Shown in pieces: positions 31,891 through 40,232 of a stretch of DNA of 64,000 nucleotides. The notes beneath the pieces are model-generated. The model saw nothing but the letters and a program-made list of their open reading frames with translations. It ran no database searches and had not been told where the DNA came from. Each line of letters opens with the position of its first letter. Position 1 is the first letter of the stretch. Position numbers and translations under genes: made by a program. The stretch comes from Chryseobacterium herbae (GTDB taxonomy: Bacteria; Bacteroidota; Bacteroidia; Flavobacteriales; Weeksellaceae), in assembly GCF_025154075.1 (NCBI RefSeq), contig NZ_JAOAMU010000002.1, positions 554,368 to 618,367 on the forward strand, in the 5' to 3' direction.

Positions 31891-32574
31891 CTATTTATCC
31901 AGCAAAACAATCTCATTCGCATCAATAATCCTGTTCTGTACAGCATAAATGACGAGCCCGGCCATATTCTTTACGCACGTTTTAATCATCAGATTGGTCT
32001 TATGGGTTTCAACGGTTTTTGGGGAGATAAACAGGGCGTCTGCAATTTCTTTGGTGCTCATCTGCTGACAAACCAACTTCAGTACATCAATTTCCCTTTC
32101 CGTAAGATCATCTTTGGAGTAGGCGTGAAATTCAGGAAGTTTATTGGACAGCTGATGTCTCATCACTTCTATCTGATCATTTGAAAAATAATGACCGTTT
32201 TCATGTACCGCATTGATGACCGCTGGAAGTTCACTCAGTTCAATTTCCTTCGATAGGAAAGCATGAGCTCCCATTTTCAACATTTGTCCCATAAAAGATC
32301 GCCTGTAAAAGCTCGAAAGGACAATGATTTTCATTTCCGTATCAGTTTGTGATAATGCTGAAAGTACGTCAAGGCCACTGCCATCGGTCATTCTCAGATC
32401 AAGGATCAGAATATCAGGAGCGTTGGTTTCTATTTCTCCGAGGAAAGCTGTTCCGCCGGTGCAGGTAAGTGTCGTTTGGTAGCGGCTATCTTTATTTATA
32501 TAATCCTTTAAAAGCTGGACAAAGAGAAGATCATCGTCTACAATCCCAATCTTTATTTTTTGTGATTCTTTCAT
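31891..32574 (-). CDS. NarL/LuxR-type response regulator
   Basis: A 227-residue regulator: receiver domain with acidic pocket (VDDD at 12-15) and phosphoacceptor D59 (DILILDL), conserved S/T and K (LSKE) in later strands, then a LuxR-type helix-turn-helix (LTEREIDVLKLVCQQMSTKE; ISPKTVETHKTNLM). It is the last gene of a four-gene minus-strand operon, 3 bp after the histidine kinase gene. It converges on the rebB array, and the adjacency makes the reb genes plausible targets. Confidence 0.92.
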   Translation of the reverse strand: MKESQKIKIGIVDDDLLFVQLLKDYINKDSRYQTTLTCTGGTAFLGEIETNAPDILILDLRMTDGSGLDVLSALSQTDTEMKIIVLSSFYRRSFMGQMLKMGAHAFLSKEIELSELPAVINAVHENGHYFSNDQIEVMRHQLSNKLPEFHAYSKDDLTEREIDVLKLVCQQMSTKEIADALFISPKTVETHKTNLMIKTCVKNMAGLVIYAVQNRIIDANEIVLLDK

Positions 32575-32577
32575 GGT

Positions 32578-33336
32578 TTAATTTGATTTAAATGCCGTAA
32601 GGATCATCCATTGCGTTCCTTTTTCCGGCTTGGTTTTTAGTTTATATACTGCGTTGATCTGCTGGGTTCTTGACCGGATGTTTCTAAGGCCTATTCCTCC
32701 GTATTGAGTTCCGGTTTTAAAACCACAGCCATTGTCTTTCACGGTCAGAATCAGGTATTGCGTTGAAATTCTGAGCCTTATTTCGACTTTTGTGGCTTGG
32801 GCATGTTTCAGAACATTGCTGATCAGTTCCTGAACAATCCTGAACATATTCAACTTTACTGAACTACTGATCCTGTCTCCAGGATTTCCGGAATGATGAA
32901 AAGCCACGGGAATATCTTCAACCTGTTCAAGATAATCTGCAATAAGATCTGGAAGTTCAATGTCATCCAGATCCGGGGGCGTAAGGTTGTGAGAAAGTTC
33001 GCGGATCAGTTGCATAGAAACCCTGATGTCCTGGCTGAGCTCATTTACGCTTTTACTGGCTGTATTTAAACGGATGAGGTTCAGTCTTGAAATAATATTA
33101 TCATGAAGTTCCTCTGCCAGACGTTCCCGGTCTTTTTCCTGAATATAAAGGGTGTTTTCCCAGCATTCCGTCTGGGTATTTCTGACCATCTGCATTACTT
33201 TTCTTTTATTTTTTTTAATACTTTTCAGATAAGTGGTGGTGAGTACCGTTATAAATAAGGTTATTAAGAACAGCAGCCCGATCCCGATCCATATCCACAG
33301 GACTACTGCCAGATTCTGATTTTCCCGGTACGGCAT
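32578..33336 (-). CDS. NarL-type (HisKA_3) sensor histidine kinase
   Basis: A 252-residue kinase with one N-terminal membrane helix (about 10-37), a HisKA_3 dimerisation domain with H78 in EELHDN, and an HATPase domain with N-box (ELISNVLKHA), G1 (DNGCGFK) and G2 (GGIGLRNI). There is no sensor domain of its own. The preceding gene overlaps it by 34 bp and encodes a membrane protein that probably supplies sensing. It would phosphorylate the neighbouring response regulator. Confidence 0.9.
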   Translation of the reverse strand: MPYRENQNLAVVLWIWIGIGLLFLITLFITVLTTTYLKSIKKNKRKVMQMVRNTQTECWENTLYIQEKDRERLAEELHDNIISRLNLIRLNTASKSVNELSQDIRVSMQLIRELSHNLTPPDLDDIELPDLIADYLEQVEDIPVAFHHSGNPGDRISSSVKLNMFRIVQELISNVLKHAQATKVEIRLRISTQYLILTVKDNGCGFKTGTQYGGIGLRNIRSRTQQINAVYKLKTKPEKGTQWMILTAFKSN

Positions 33337-33953
33337 CCCAGATTAACAATAGCAAGATAAAAGCACAGCAAAAGTACCCCTCTGAACAGCCATACAGGAG
33401 CCACCCATTCCATATGGTTATTGATCAGGAAATTGAAGGTCGTGGAAATTACCGTTTCAATCGAGAAAAACAGGAATACGGCAATATTCACAATGAATAA
33501 AGTGGTATCTGTTTTGGCCTTTCTGATCACATGCAGAAAATAAAGTCCTCCAAAACTACAGATTACGATATTCGGAATAATATTCGAGTAGAAGGTAAGT
33601 GCTTCAATGCTCTGATGATACAGTATATTGAACGTCAGCAAGATCAAGGCGGAGGCATAGATGGACACTCTTATCCGGGGAGAAATTTTGTAGAAATAGA
33701 CATTGTAAATCTCCGTCAGGGCAAGCAGGCTCAAAAACTGGCTTAATGAATAATTGTAAACATTGTAGGTCGTCAGTTTCATCAGCCTTCCGATAAGGTC
33801 GGAGAGTTCCAAAGCAGCTTCACCCAGAAAAAACAGGATCAGCAGGAGCTTTTCTCTTATTCCGGTCGTCATAAACAAAATCAGACCCGACAGTAAAACC
33901 AGGTTGATAAGGACTTGTAAAAATAGGGACAGGCTGTTATACAATGCCATCAC
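33303..33953 (-). CDS. Polytopic membrane protein, probable sensor partner of the kinase
   Basis: A 216-residue protein with about six or seven hydrophobic helices and short loops, resembling the membrane-sensor halves of some Bacteroidota kinases. Its 3' end overlaps the kinase gene by 34 bp and its 5' end overlaps the next upstream gene by 17 bp, so all four genes are translated together. No ligand motif is visible. Sensing for the kinase is inferred from the overlap. Confidence 0.7.
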   Translation of the reverse strand: MMALYNSLSLFLQVLINLVLLSGLILFMTTGIREKLLLILFFLGEAALELSDLIGRLMKLTTYNVYNYSLSQFLSLLALTEIYNVYFYKISPRIRVSIYASALILLTFNILYHQSIEALTFYSNIIPNIVICSFGGLYFLHVIRKAKTDTTLFIVNIAVFLFFSIETVISTTFNFLINNHMEWVAPVWLFRGVLLLCFYLAIVNLGCRTGKIRIWQ

Positions 33954-34641
33954 TTTTGATCAGAAGTTGGAAATTTTGCTGGTCAGACATTGTGAATGGT
34001 GGTCTTGGCGTGGAGAAATCTTCGGCTTCCTTACTCATTTCATTCACTTCAAGATGCTTTACGGTAATAATTTCTATATGGTAATCCGAAAGGGAGCTTC
34101 TGTCTTTTAACAGGGTAGTGAGTCCCAGGAAACTGATGCACAGCTGATCTTCCTCAAGACCCAATTTCTCATAATCCGAAAAAGGAATGGAGATCAGTCT
34201 GAAAAACGGCTTTTCTCTGTTGAGGTCAAGCCATGTACTGCCGAACATATTCCATCTGAAATTTCTGTTGACGGCAGATTCCCAGTCAATGGACGGAGCT
34301 GCCAGAGCTTCACTGAAATATTGCTGCCACGGATCCACCGAGTTGCGGGTAAATTCTTTGACCAGAATATGGCTGAAATCTGCTTCCGCATCGCTTTTGG
34401 AATCGATCAGGAAAAACTTGAGACGGTCTTCATCAATGCCTGCATAAGCATGAATAGTAGGGTTTAATTCATGCTCCAGATTATTTTTCCAGTCCTGAAT
34501 TTCCTTTCCCGTCACAATGAAATGCGTCCCCTGATTTAGCGCATTGAGGATCTCCTGTTCACTTACTTTATTCCCGATCTGATACAATTCTGTTAAAGTA
34601 TTCCATTTCCTGATGGCATTGCAGATGTTCTCAATTTCCAT
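33937..34641 (-). CDS. Hypothetical protein, first gene of the two-component operon
   Basis: A 234-residue soluble, acidic protein without recognisable motifs. Conserved-looking features are a cluster of aromatic residues (PWQQYFSEAL; RFRWNMFGSTWLDLNREKPFFRLIS-like region) and an Asp-rich beginning. It leads the operon with the membrane protein, kinase and regulator. Since the operon is next to the R-body locus, it could be a Reb-related cytoplasmic factor or part of signal input. Confidence 0.6.
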   Translation of the reverse strand: MEIENICNAIRKWNTLTELYQIGNKVSEQEILNALNQGTHFIVTGKEIQDWKNNLEHELNPTIHAYAGIDEDRLKFFLIDSKSDAEADFSHILVKEFTRNSVDPWQQYFSEALAAPSIDWESAVNRNFRWNMFGSTWLDLNREKPFFRLISIPFSDYEKLGLEEDQLCISFLGLTTLLKDRSSLSDYHIEIITVKHLEVNEMSKEAEDFSTPRPPFTMSDQQNFQLLIKSDGIV

Positions 34642-34844
34642 AATATTGAATATTTGTGAATAATATTTCTTTATGGTTGAAATTTACGAAAAAATTGGAT
34701 TTAAATCACGTTGTTTAGAAATAGGTGTATTTTATTAGATATCAAATTTTTTAATTTACTATTTTTACTGAAATGATGCCAAGAGCAACAATTTTATCTG
34801 TAGATTTCTTACTTTTAAGTTAAAATTGAAACTCTGATTTAAAA

Positions 34845-35180
34845 ATGAACCCTATGATAGATACTGAAACTTTGGAAAAACTTTTAAAATTTCGCGATGA
34901 TCGTGATTGGGAACAGTTTCATAATTCGAAAGATTTGGCTTTAGCCTTATCTATTGAGGCCTCTGAACTTTTGGAAATATTCTTGTGGAAAAAAGATGAA
35001 GATTTTAATAGAGATAAATTAGAAGAGGAGCTGGCCGATGTGTTTATGTATGGTCTTCTTCTTGCCCATAAAAATAATATTGATATCAATAAGATTATTT
35101 TAAAAAAGCTTCACAAGAATGATGAAAAATATCCTGTAAATAAGGCAAAGGGAAGAGCCGATAAATATGATGAACTGTAA
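34845..35180 (+). CDS. MazG-like nucleotide pyrophosphohydrolase
   Basis: A 111-residue all-alpha MazG-like protein. The two metal-binding motifs are clear: E-x-x-E in IEASELLEIF (about 38-41) and E-x-x-D in EELADVFMYG (about 62-65). The conserved K-N-D-E-K-Y-P and K-A-K-G-R-A-D-K tail is also present. Such enzymes hydrolyse non-canonical or signalling nucleoside triphosphates to monophosphate and pyrophosphate. It is 8 bp upstream of a helicase-like gene, an arrangement suggesting nucleotide depletion or signal removal in a defence module. Confidence 0.88.
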   Translation: MNPMIDTETLEKLLKFRDDRDWEQFHNSKDLALALSIEASELLEIFLWKKDEDFNRDKLEEELADVFMYGLLLAHKNNIDINKIILKKLHKNDEKYPVNKAKGRADKYDEL

Positions 35181-35188
35181 TTTTGGAG

Positions 35189-37384
35189 ATGAATAATTTT
35201 TTAATTACTGAAGAGTATAGCTTTGATTACTTCGTAGAAGATAAAATAAACCATAATCATAGAGATTATGTATCATGGCCTATAGTATATCTTTTGAAAA
35301 ATGAACGCAATAAGTCTGCATATGTTGGTGAGACCACAGACGTCCTAACTAGAATAAATACTCACTTAAAGTCGGAAGAAAAAAAACATCTGTCAACGGT
35401 AAATCTTATTTTAAGTGAGCTGTTTCATAAGTCTGCAACATTGGACTTAGAAGCTAATCTTATTAAGTACATTGCTGGAGATGGAAAATATGCTTTAAAG
35501 AATGGGAACCTGGGAATTTCTAATCATCAGTATCACGAAAAGAAAGTATACTGGGAATTATTCAAAAGTATATGGGACGAACTTATTAATAGAGGAATAG
35601 CTCATCAACCGCTAAATGTGATTGATAATTCTGATCTGTTTAAATATTCACCTTACAAATCACTTTCAAAAGAACAGATTAAAGGGTTAAAAATGATCTT
35701 AAACTGTCTGCTGGATGAGAATGCTAAAGTAAGTCTTATTCATGGAGGTGCTGGAACGGGCAAATCTATTTTGGCTATTTTTCTATTTAAATTATTAAAA
35801 ACAGATTTAAGAGATTTTAATTATACTGATTTCGATGGAGAAGATAAAGAATTATTCTCGCTGCTAGAAGAAGTAAAGGAAAGTTATACTGATCTAAAGA
35901 TGGCTTTAGTAATTCCAATGGCTTCATTCAGAAAGACTATTTCCAATGTTTTTAAAAATGTGGATGGATTGTCTGCTAACATGGTAATAGGTCCTGCAGA
36001 CTTAGCAAAGAGGACTTATGATCTGGTTATTGTAGATGAAGGTCATCGCTTAAGGAGGAGAGTCAATTTGGGTTCTTATTATCGTGGATTTGATGATAAC
36101 TGTTTAAGACTGGGATTAGATAAATTTACAGCATCAGAACTTGATTGGGTAAAGATGCAAAGTAGTAAATCTATTATTTTTTATGACCAATACCAATCCG
36201 TAAAGCCTTCAGATACACCCAGAGAAAGTTTTAAAAAATTAGAAGAGGCACCTTTTACACGAACAGAAAAATTAAAAAGTCAATTTAGAGTTCGTGGCGG
36301 AAATAAATATATAAAACTTATTCATAAACTTTTTGATGAGCCCCTAACTTCTCCTGTTGAGAAATATAAAATTAGTTCCTATGAGTTTTATGTTTTTGAT
36401 GATTTGGCTGAAATGGTAAGCAGAATCAAAAAGAAAGATGAACTCTATGGTTTATCAAGAATGGTTGCAGGTTTTGCATGGGAATGGGTTTCTAAAAAGA
36501 AGCCAGACGAGTACGATATTCTTATTGGAGATAACAAACTGAAATGGAATAGTAAGGATAAGGACTGGGTAAATTCTAAAAACGCCATTAATGAAGTAGG
36601 ATGTATTCATACGACACAAGGATATGATTTGAATTATACAGGAGTAATTATAGGTCCTGAATTGGATTATGATTTTGAGCAGAAAAGATTTGTTGTTTAT
36701 AAAAATAGGTATAAAGATAAGAATGGGAAAAACTCTGTTAAAGATGAGAGTCAACTTCTGAATTATGTTATTAATATTTATAAAACCATACTATTAAGAG
36801 GAATTCAGGGAACATATATATATGTTTGCAATGAGAATCTAAGGAAGTTTATTCAACAATTTGTCCCGCTGTTTAAATCCAGAAATAAGACTGATAAGAT
36901 TAAATTTTTGAACGAACCGGCTGAAAATACTATTCCTTTTTATGATTTGGAAATAGCAGCTGGTGAATTTTCCGAATTTCAGGAGTCTGGAAAAATTCAA
37001 TATATTGAAGTGGATAGTTCATTGAGCAATGATGAACATTTTGCATGTAAAGTTATTGGAGAATCTATGAATAAGATTATTCCTAATGGAAGCATCTGTT
37101 TATTTAAAAAATATAATGGAGGTTCTCGCGATGGGCTTGTTGTATTGGTTGAAGGACGAAATATTTTTGATGAAGAATATGGTTCTAATTATACTATTAA
37201 GTATTATTCAAGTAAAAAACAGATAAATGAGGAAAATTGGTCTCATGAAGAAGTAGTTTTGTCACCTAAGTCAACAAATCCGGAATTTAAAAATATTGTG
37301 TTGAAAAGCGATGATACTCATGGATTTAAAATTATTGGTGTTTTTATTCAGGTACTGTCTGAAAAAAAAATTCTAACCTCCTAA
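35189..37384 (+). CDS. GIY-YIG / DUF2075 ATPase / S24-like fusion protein
   Basis: A 731-residue multidomain protein starting at ATG 35189 (an in-frame TTG lies at 35183). Residues ~30-115 form a GIY-YIG nuclease-like domain (PIVYLLKN, AYVGETTDVLTRINTHL, then LEANLIKY). Residues ~160-570 are a DUF2075 superfamily-1-type ATPase: Walker A GGAGTGKS, Walker B VIVDEGHRLRRR, KSQFRVRGG, HTTQGYDLNYTGV. Residues ~610-725 look like a LexA/S24 domain with GESM (S626) and a possible catalytic lysine about 45 residues later. It probably senses or cuts foreign DNA; the S24-like tail could autocleave. It ends at a strong terminator. Confidence 0.85.
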   Translation: MNNFLITEEYSFDYFVEDKINHNHRDYVSWPIVYLLKNERNKSAYVGETTDVLTRINTHLKSEEKKHLSTVNLILSELFHKSATLDLEANLIKYIAGDGKYALKNGNLGISNHQYHEKKVYWELFKSIWDELINRGIAHQPLNVIDNSDLFKYSPYKSLSKEQIKGLKMILNCLLDENAKVSLIHGGAGTGKSILAIFLFKLLKTDLRDFNYTDFDGEDKELFSLLEEVKESYTDLKMALVIPMASFRKTISNVFKNVDGLSANMVIGPADLAKRTYDLVIVDEGHRLRRRVNLGSYYRGFDDNCLRLGLDKFTASELDWVKMQSSKSIIFYDQYQSVKPSDTPRESFKKLEEAPFTRTEKLKSQFRVRGGNKYIKLIHKLFDEPLTSPVEKYKISSYEFYVFDDLAEMVSRIKKKDELYGLSRMVAGFAWEWVSKKKPDEYDILIGDNKLKWNSKDKDWVNSKNAINEVGCIHTTQGYDLNYTGVIIGPELDYDFEQKRFVVYKNRYKDKNGKNSVKDESQLLNYVINIYKTILLRGIQGTYIYVCNENLRKFIQQFVPLFKSRNKTDKIKFLNEPAENTIPFYDLEIAAGEFSEFQESGKIQYIEVDSSLSNDEHFACKVIGESMNKIIPNGSICLFKKYNGGSRDGLVVLVEGRNIFDEEYGSNYTIKYYSSKKQINEENWSHEEVVLSPKSTNPEFKNIVLKSDDTHGFKIIGVFIQVLSEKKILTS

Positions 37385-37437
37385 GTATAAGAAATAATCA
37401 TTTTCCGTCCCTTTTAAAAGGAAAAATTCACCTATAC

Positions 37438-37466
37438 ATACTGCCTCTATGAGGCAGTATTTTTTT
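37438..37466 (+). terminator. Terminator after the DUF2075 gene
   Basis: ATACTGCCTC (37438-37447) and GAGGCAGTAT (37451-37460) form a perfect 10-bp stem with a 3-base loop, followed by six T residues. Confidence 0.9.
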
Positions 37467-37624
37467 ATGGAATACACAGAGCTATTTTCACATTTTCATG
37501 CCTAAGCCATCATTTTTTTCATTAAAAAATTACGAGAAATAAACCGTATTATTTGATTTTTATTTTCTGATGAATGCTCCCTGAAAAATTGCTTTTTGCC
37601 TGCTTTTTCAATGTTTGTACTCAC

Positions 37625-37632
37625 TATATTTG
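37625..37632 (+). promoter_or_regulatory. Possible -7 element for the gene at 37664
   Basis: TATATTTG matches TAnnTTTG 31 bp before the start codon. No TTTG at 19-23 bases upstream, so only the -7 half is supported. Confidence 0.35.
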
Positions 37633-37663
37633 GAATTATTAACATTCAAAAACACACAAAATT

Positions 37664-38173
37664 ATGGCACTAGACAATTTAATTAGTTTAAGTTTTTCCA
37701 GTGAAGAATTAGCAACTATTGATCAGGCGCTTCAGGCTATACAGGCCGCGCTTTTAGGAAAAACCATCAATCTTACCCCGGAGCAGAGACAGCAGTACGG
37801 GAGGATTGCAGAGCAGAATAAACTTTTCGTGAATAAAGCGAAAAGCTATATGGAACAGTATGCACAGCATGTTCCAGGATTTCTGGATAAAGCAGAATTC
37901 GACAGGGATTATACAGCCAGAGAACAAATCGAGCAACGCCTTCAGCGTCTGGATTCCCTGAACGAACAGCTCTCCGATACTAAAGTCCTGTTGGATCACG
38001 ACAATTACCATAACGCGATCAGTTTTTACAGAAATGTCAGATTCCTTTCCGAAGAAAACGTCCCGGGAACCAATGTGATCTATGATGATCTGAAACAGTT
38101 CTTCGTCACATCCCCTCAAACTCCTGTTACTCCGCAGGCACCAACAAATAGTAGCAACAGTCAGACGGAATAA
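37664..38173 (+). CDS. Conserved-looking hypothetical protein, helical
   Basis: A 169-residue protein predicted to be mostly alpha-helical, Gln- and Glu-rich (LATIDQALQAIQAAL, TPEQRQQYGRIAEQN), with a Thr/Pro/Gln-rich disordered tail of about 20 residues. No signal peptide or membrane helix. It has its own promoter-like element and terminator, so it is a stand-alone gene. I do not recognise a named family; no function is assigned. Confidence 0.65.
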   Translation: MALDNLISLSFSSEELATIDQALQAIQAALLGKTINLTPEQRQQYGRIAEQNKLFVNKAKSYMEQYAQHVPGFLDKAEFDRDYTAREQIEQRLQRLDSLNEQLSDTKVLLDHDNYHNAISFYRNVRFLSEENVPGTNVIYDDLKQFFVTSPQTPVTPQAPTNSSNSQTE

Positions 38174-38195
38174 TGCAGATAGAAATACTCAAATG

Positions 38196-38223
38196 AAAAG
38201 CACGTTTACAGACGTGCTTTTTT
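38196..38223 (+). terminator. Terminator after the gene at 37664
   Basis: AAAAGCACGT (38196-38205) and ACGTGCTTTT (38212-38221) form a perfect stem ending in a T-run. Confidence 0.85.
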
Positions 38224-38417
38224 ATGGATGCATAGTAAATTGAACTCAAGGAAAGCAAAAAGTCACGTACACCGATTATGCCAAACGATAAAACGCCCGC
38301 TTCATAGAATCAATGCAATTGATTTCCTCTTTGCACTCTTAAAATAGATAGGGTCAGAATGAACCTTTGCGATAAAAAAACAGGCTGTTTTCTCCCTGTT
38401 TTCTCCTTCCTGATGCC

Positions 38418-38539
38418 TGTAAAGTGGCTCCAGACACTTGGATAAGTTCCTCGCTCCCCTTGAATAACTGGCTAAAGCCACTTTACAAGTCCCTGGAACC
38501 CGTTATGCAACCCTATCTACCCCCTTGCCTAAGGGGGTA
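38418..38539. repeat. Paired palindromic elements
   Basis: TGTAAAGTGGCT (38418-38429) is exactly complementary to AGCCACTTTACA (38476-38487); a third partial copy (CTACTTTACAAGG) is near 38612. A separate hairpin, TACCCCCTT (38518-38526) and AAGGGGGTA (38531-38539), follows. These look like non-autonomous interspersed elements. Confidence 0.6.
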
Positions 38540-38909
38540 AATACCCTTTATGAAGGGGATGTCGGCTGTTCGGAAGTCACTACCGGGGCTTATTGAAGAG
38601 GGTAGAGCTACTTTACAAGGGTGTAGTAGTTCTTGAGTTTAGTATTAGAGTAGATTTTGTTAAAAAATTATGTTTTCCCGTAAGTACAATCAGATTTTTT
38701 TTAATATTATTGTTATCAAAACTATATAATCTGCTATGAAAATAAATCATTTCAAACTTTCTTTCGGCATCAAACGGCTATTTTTTACATGAGACTATTT
38801 TAAACCGATTTATTTTTCTAATAGAAATATCTAAATTATATTTTAAGACTATTCAGGCTTCTCATTGAGAAATCTGTATAATATTAAATGAAAAACTCAA
38901 GATGAAAAT

Positions 38910-40232
38910 ATGATAGAAAGCCTTGCTGAAATAGAAAAACAGGGGTCTTTAACTGTTGATGATTTCTTTAATCAATTTAAATTGAAAATATCCGATTATC
39001 AAAGACCCTATGTATGGACCGAAAAACAGATCATCAAACTCTATAATGATTTGTCAAATTATTCACGAAAAAACAAAAATAAATGTCCGCTGTATTATCT
39101 TGGGACGGTCATTCTGGTTAAGAATAAAGAGGGGAAAACTTACGATATTATAGACGGGCAACAAAGAATTTCAAGCCTGTTAATTTTGGCCCATCTGCAG
39201 GAACAAAGTGTTGGGTTAAATGATAATTTTTGTGTAGAATCAGAGATTTCAAGAAATAATATTAAAAAGAATGTTTCTTTTCTTAAAGATCATATTGATG
39301 GTTTGAAGTTGATGGAGGCATATACTGGAATTGATTTTTCTGATATCAATATCACCTATATTATTGCAGAGTCTCAGGATCAGGCATTTAAATTTTACAC
39401 GACTTTAAATACGTCAGGAAGGCGGTTAGATGGAATCGATATTATCAAACCGTTTCACCTGCAGGCTCTGGAGAAATCAAAACAGATAGAAAAAGCTTTG
39501 GATTTAGAATACTATCAGTTTGATTCTGCTAAACTGAACCAGATGTCTGAACTGCTGTTAAAAGCCAGATATTGGCAAGGGATTAAGTTCAGAGAATTTC
39601 CAAGACATAATTTCCAAGAATGGAAGCTGAGGCTGCCAGAAGAATTTGCTTATGAAGAGATGCTGCCTGATAAAGATTATAAGTTCGCGGAAGCCTGTTT
39701 GTCAAAGGGAAAGCTTACCGTGGACGCTCCAAATTATAAAGTAAGACAGCCTTTATATAAAGGAGAGAATACAATCCATTACCTGATATACTATTGTGAA
39801 ATCTGGGACCGTCTTGAGGAGAAGTTAAATTCAGATCATTCAGACATTTTAAATAGAATTAAAAAGCTACGTGGATGTGAATTTAATTATGAATATTATC
39901 AGATGGTTTTAATTACTTTGATTTCCCGATATGGAGAAGGTTTTATTGAAGATAGGAGCTTCATGGGTATGGCCCAACTGTTATTTAAAGTATGTTTTTT
40001 CAAAAGACTTTCAAAACCAGTGACCAAGAAAATCGTACATAATTTTGAAGAGGGAGAAAAACTTCTTGACCGGATATATTATTCCCATGACCTAGCAGAA
40101 ATTGTTACCTACTGCAAAAAAAAGAAATACAGTAACTTATCAATTAGTAAAGATCATACAGAAGGTGTTGTGGGTAATTTCTATAATGAATTCAAAGATA
40201 TTTTAATGAATAAACAAATTGATAATGTGTAA
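38910..40232 (+). CDS. DUF262 (GmrS/ParB-like) protein
   Basis: A 440-residue DUF262 protein, the family of the GmrS subunit and the N-terminal part of GmrSD-type modified-DNA restriction enzymes. It has the diagnostic ISDYQRPYVW (27-36), IIDGQQRIS (80-88) and FYTTLNTSGRRL (about 162-173). It has no C-terminal DUF1524 nuclease domain. DUF262 folds like a ParB NTPase. It overlaps the next gene, a DUF262-DUF1524 protein, by 8 bp, so the two probably act as one complex. Confidence 0.87.
   Translation: MIESLAEIEKQGSLTVDDFFNQFKLKISDYQRPYVWTEKQIIKLYNDLSNYSRKNKNKCPLYYLGTVILVKNKEGKTYDIIDGQQRISSLLILAHLQEQSVGLNDNFCVESEISRNNIKKNVSFLKDHIDGLKLMEAYTGIDFSDINITYIIAESQDQAFKFYTTLNTSGRRLDGIDIIKPFHLQALEKSKQIEKALDLEYYQFDSAKLNQMSELLLKARYWQGIKFREFPRHNFQEWKLRLPEEFAYEEMLPDKDYKFAEACLSKGKLTVDAPNYKVRQPLYKGENTIHYLIYYCEIWDRLEEKLNSDHSDILNRIKKLRGCEFNYEYYQMVLITLISRYGEGFIEDRSFMGMAQLLFKVCFFKRLSKPVTKKIVHNFEEGEKLLDRIYYSHDLAEIVTYCKKKKYSNLSISKDHTEGVVGNFYNEFKDILMNKQIDNV

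Larger units (their letters stand above)
38174..38909. other. 736-bp gap rich in hairpins
   Basis: No coding frame of note. It holds the terminator at 38196, a segment (about 38308-38335) resembling one upstream of egtB at about 5077-5100, the REP-like arms at 38418-38487, a strong G/C hairpin at 38518-38539 and an A/T-rich leader before the DUF262 gene. Confidence 0.6.

Noticed and set aside
31605..31928. 107-codon frame after the rebB array
   Set aside because: It is built from the GGGATTCGGG and CTCAAACG repeats and overlaps the response regulator gene on the other strand.
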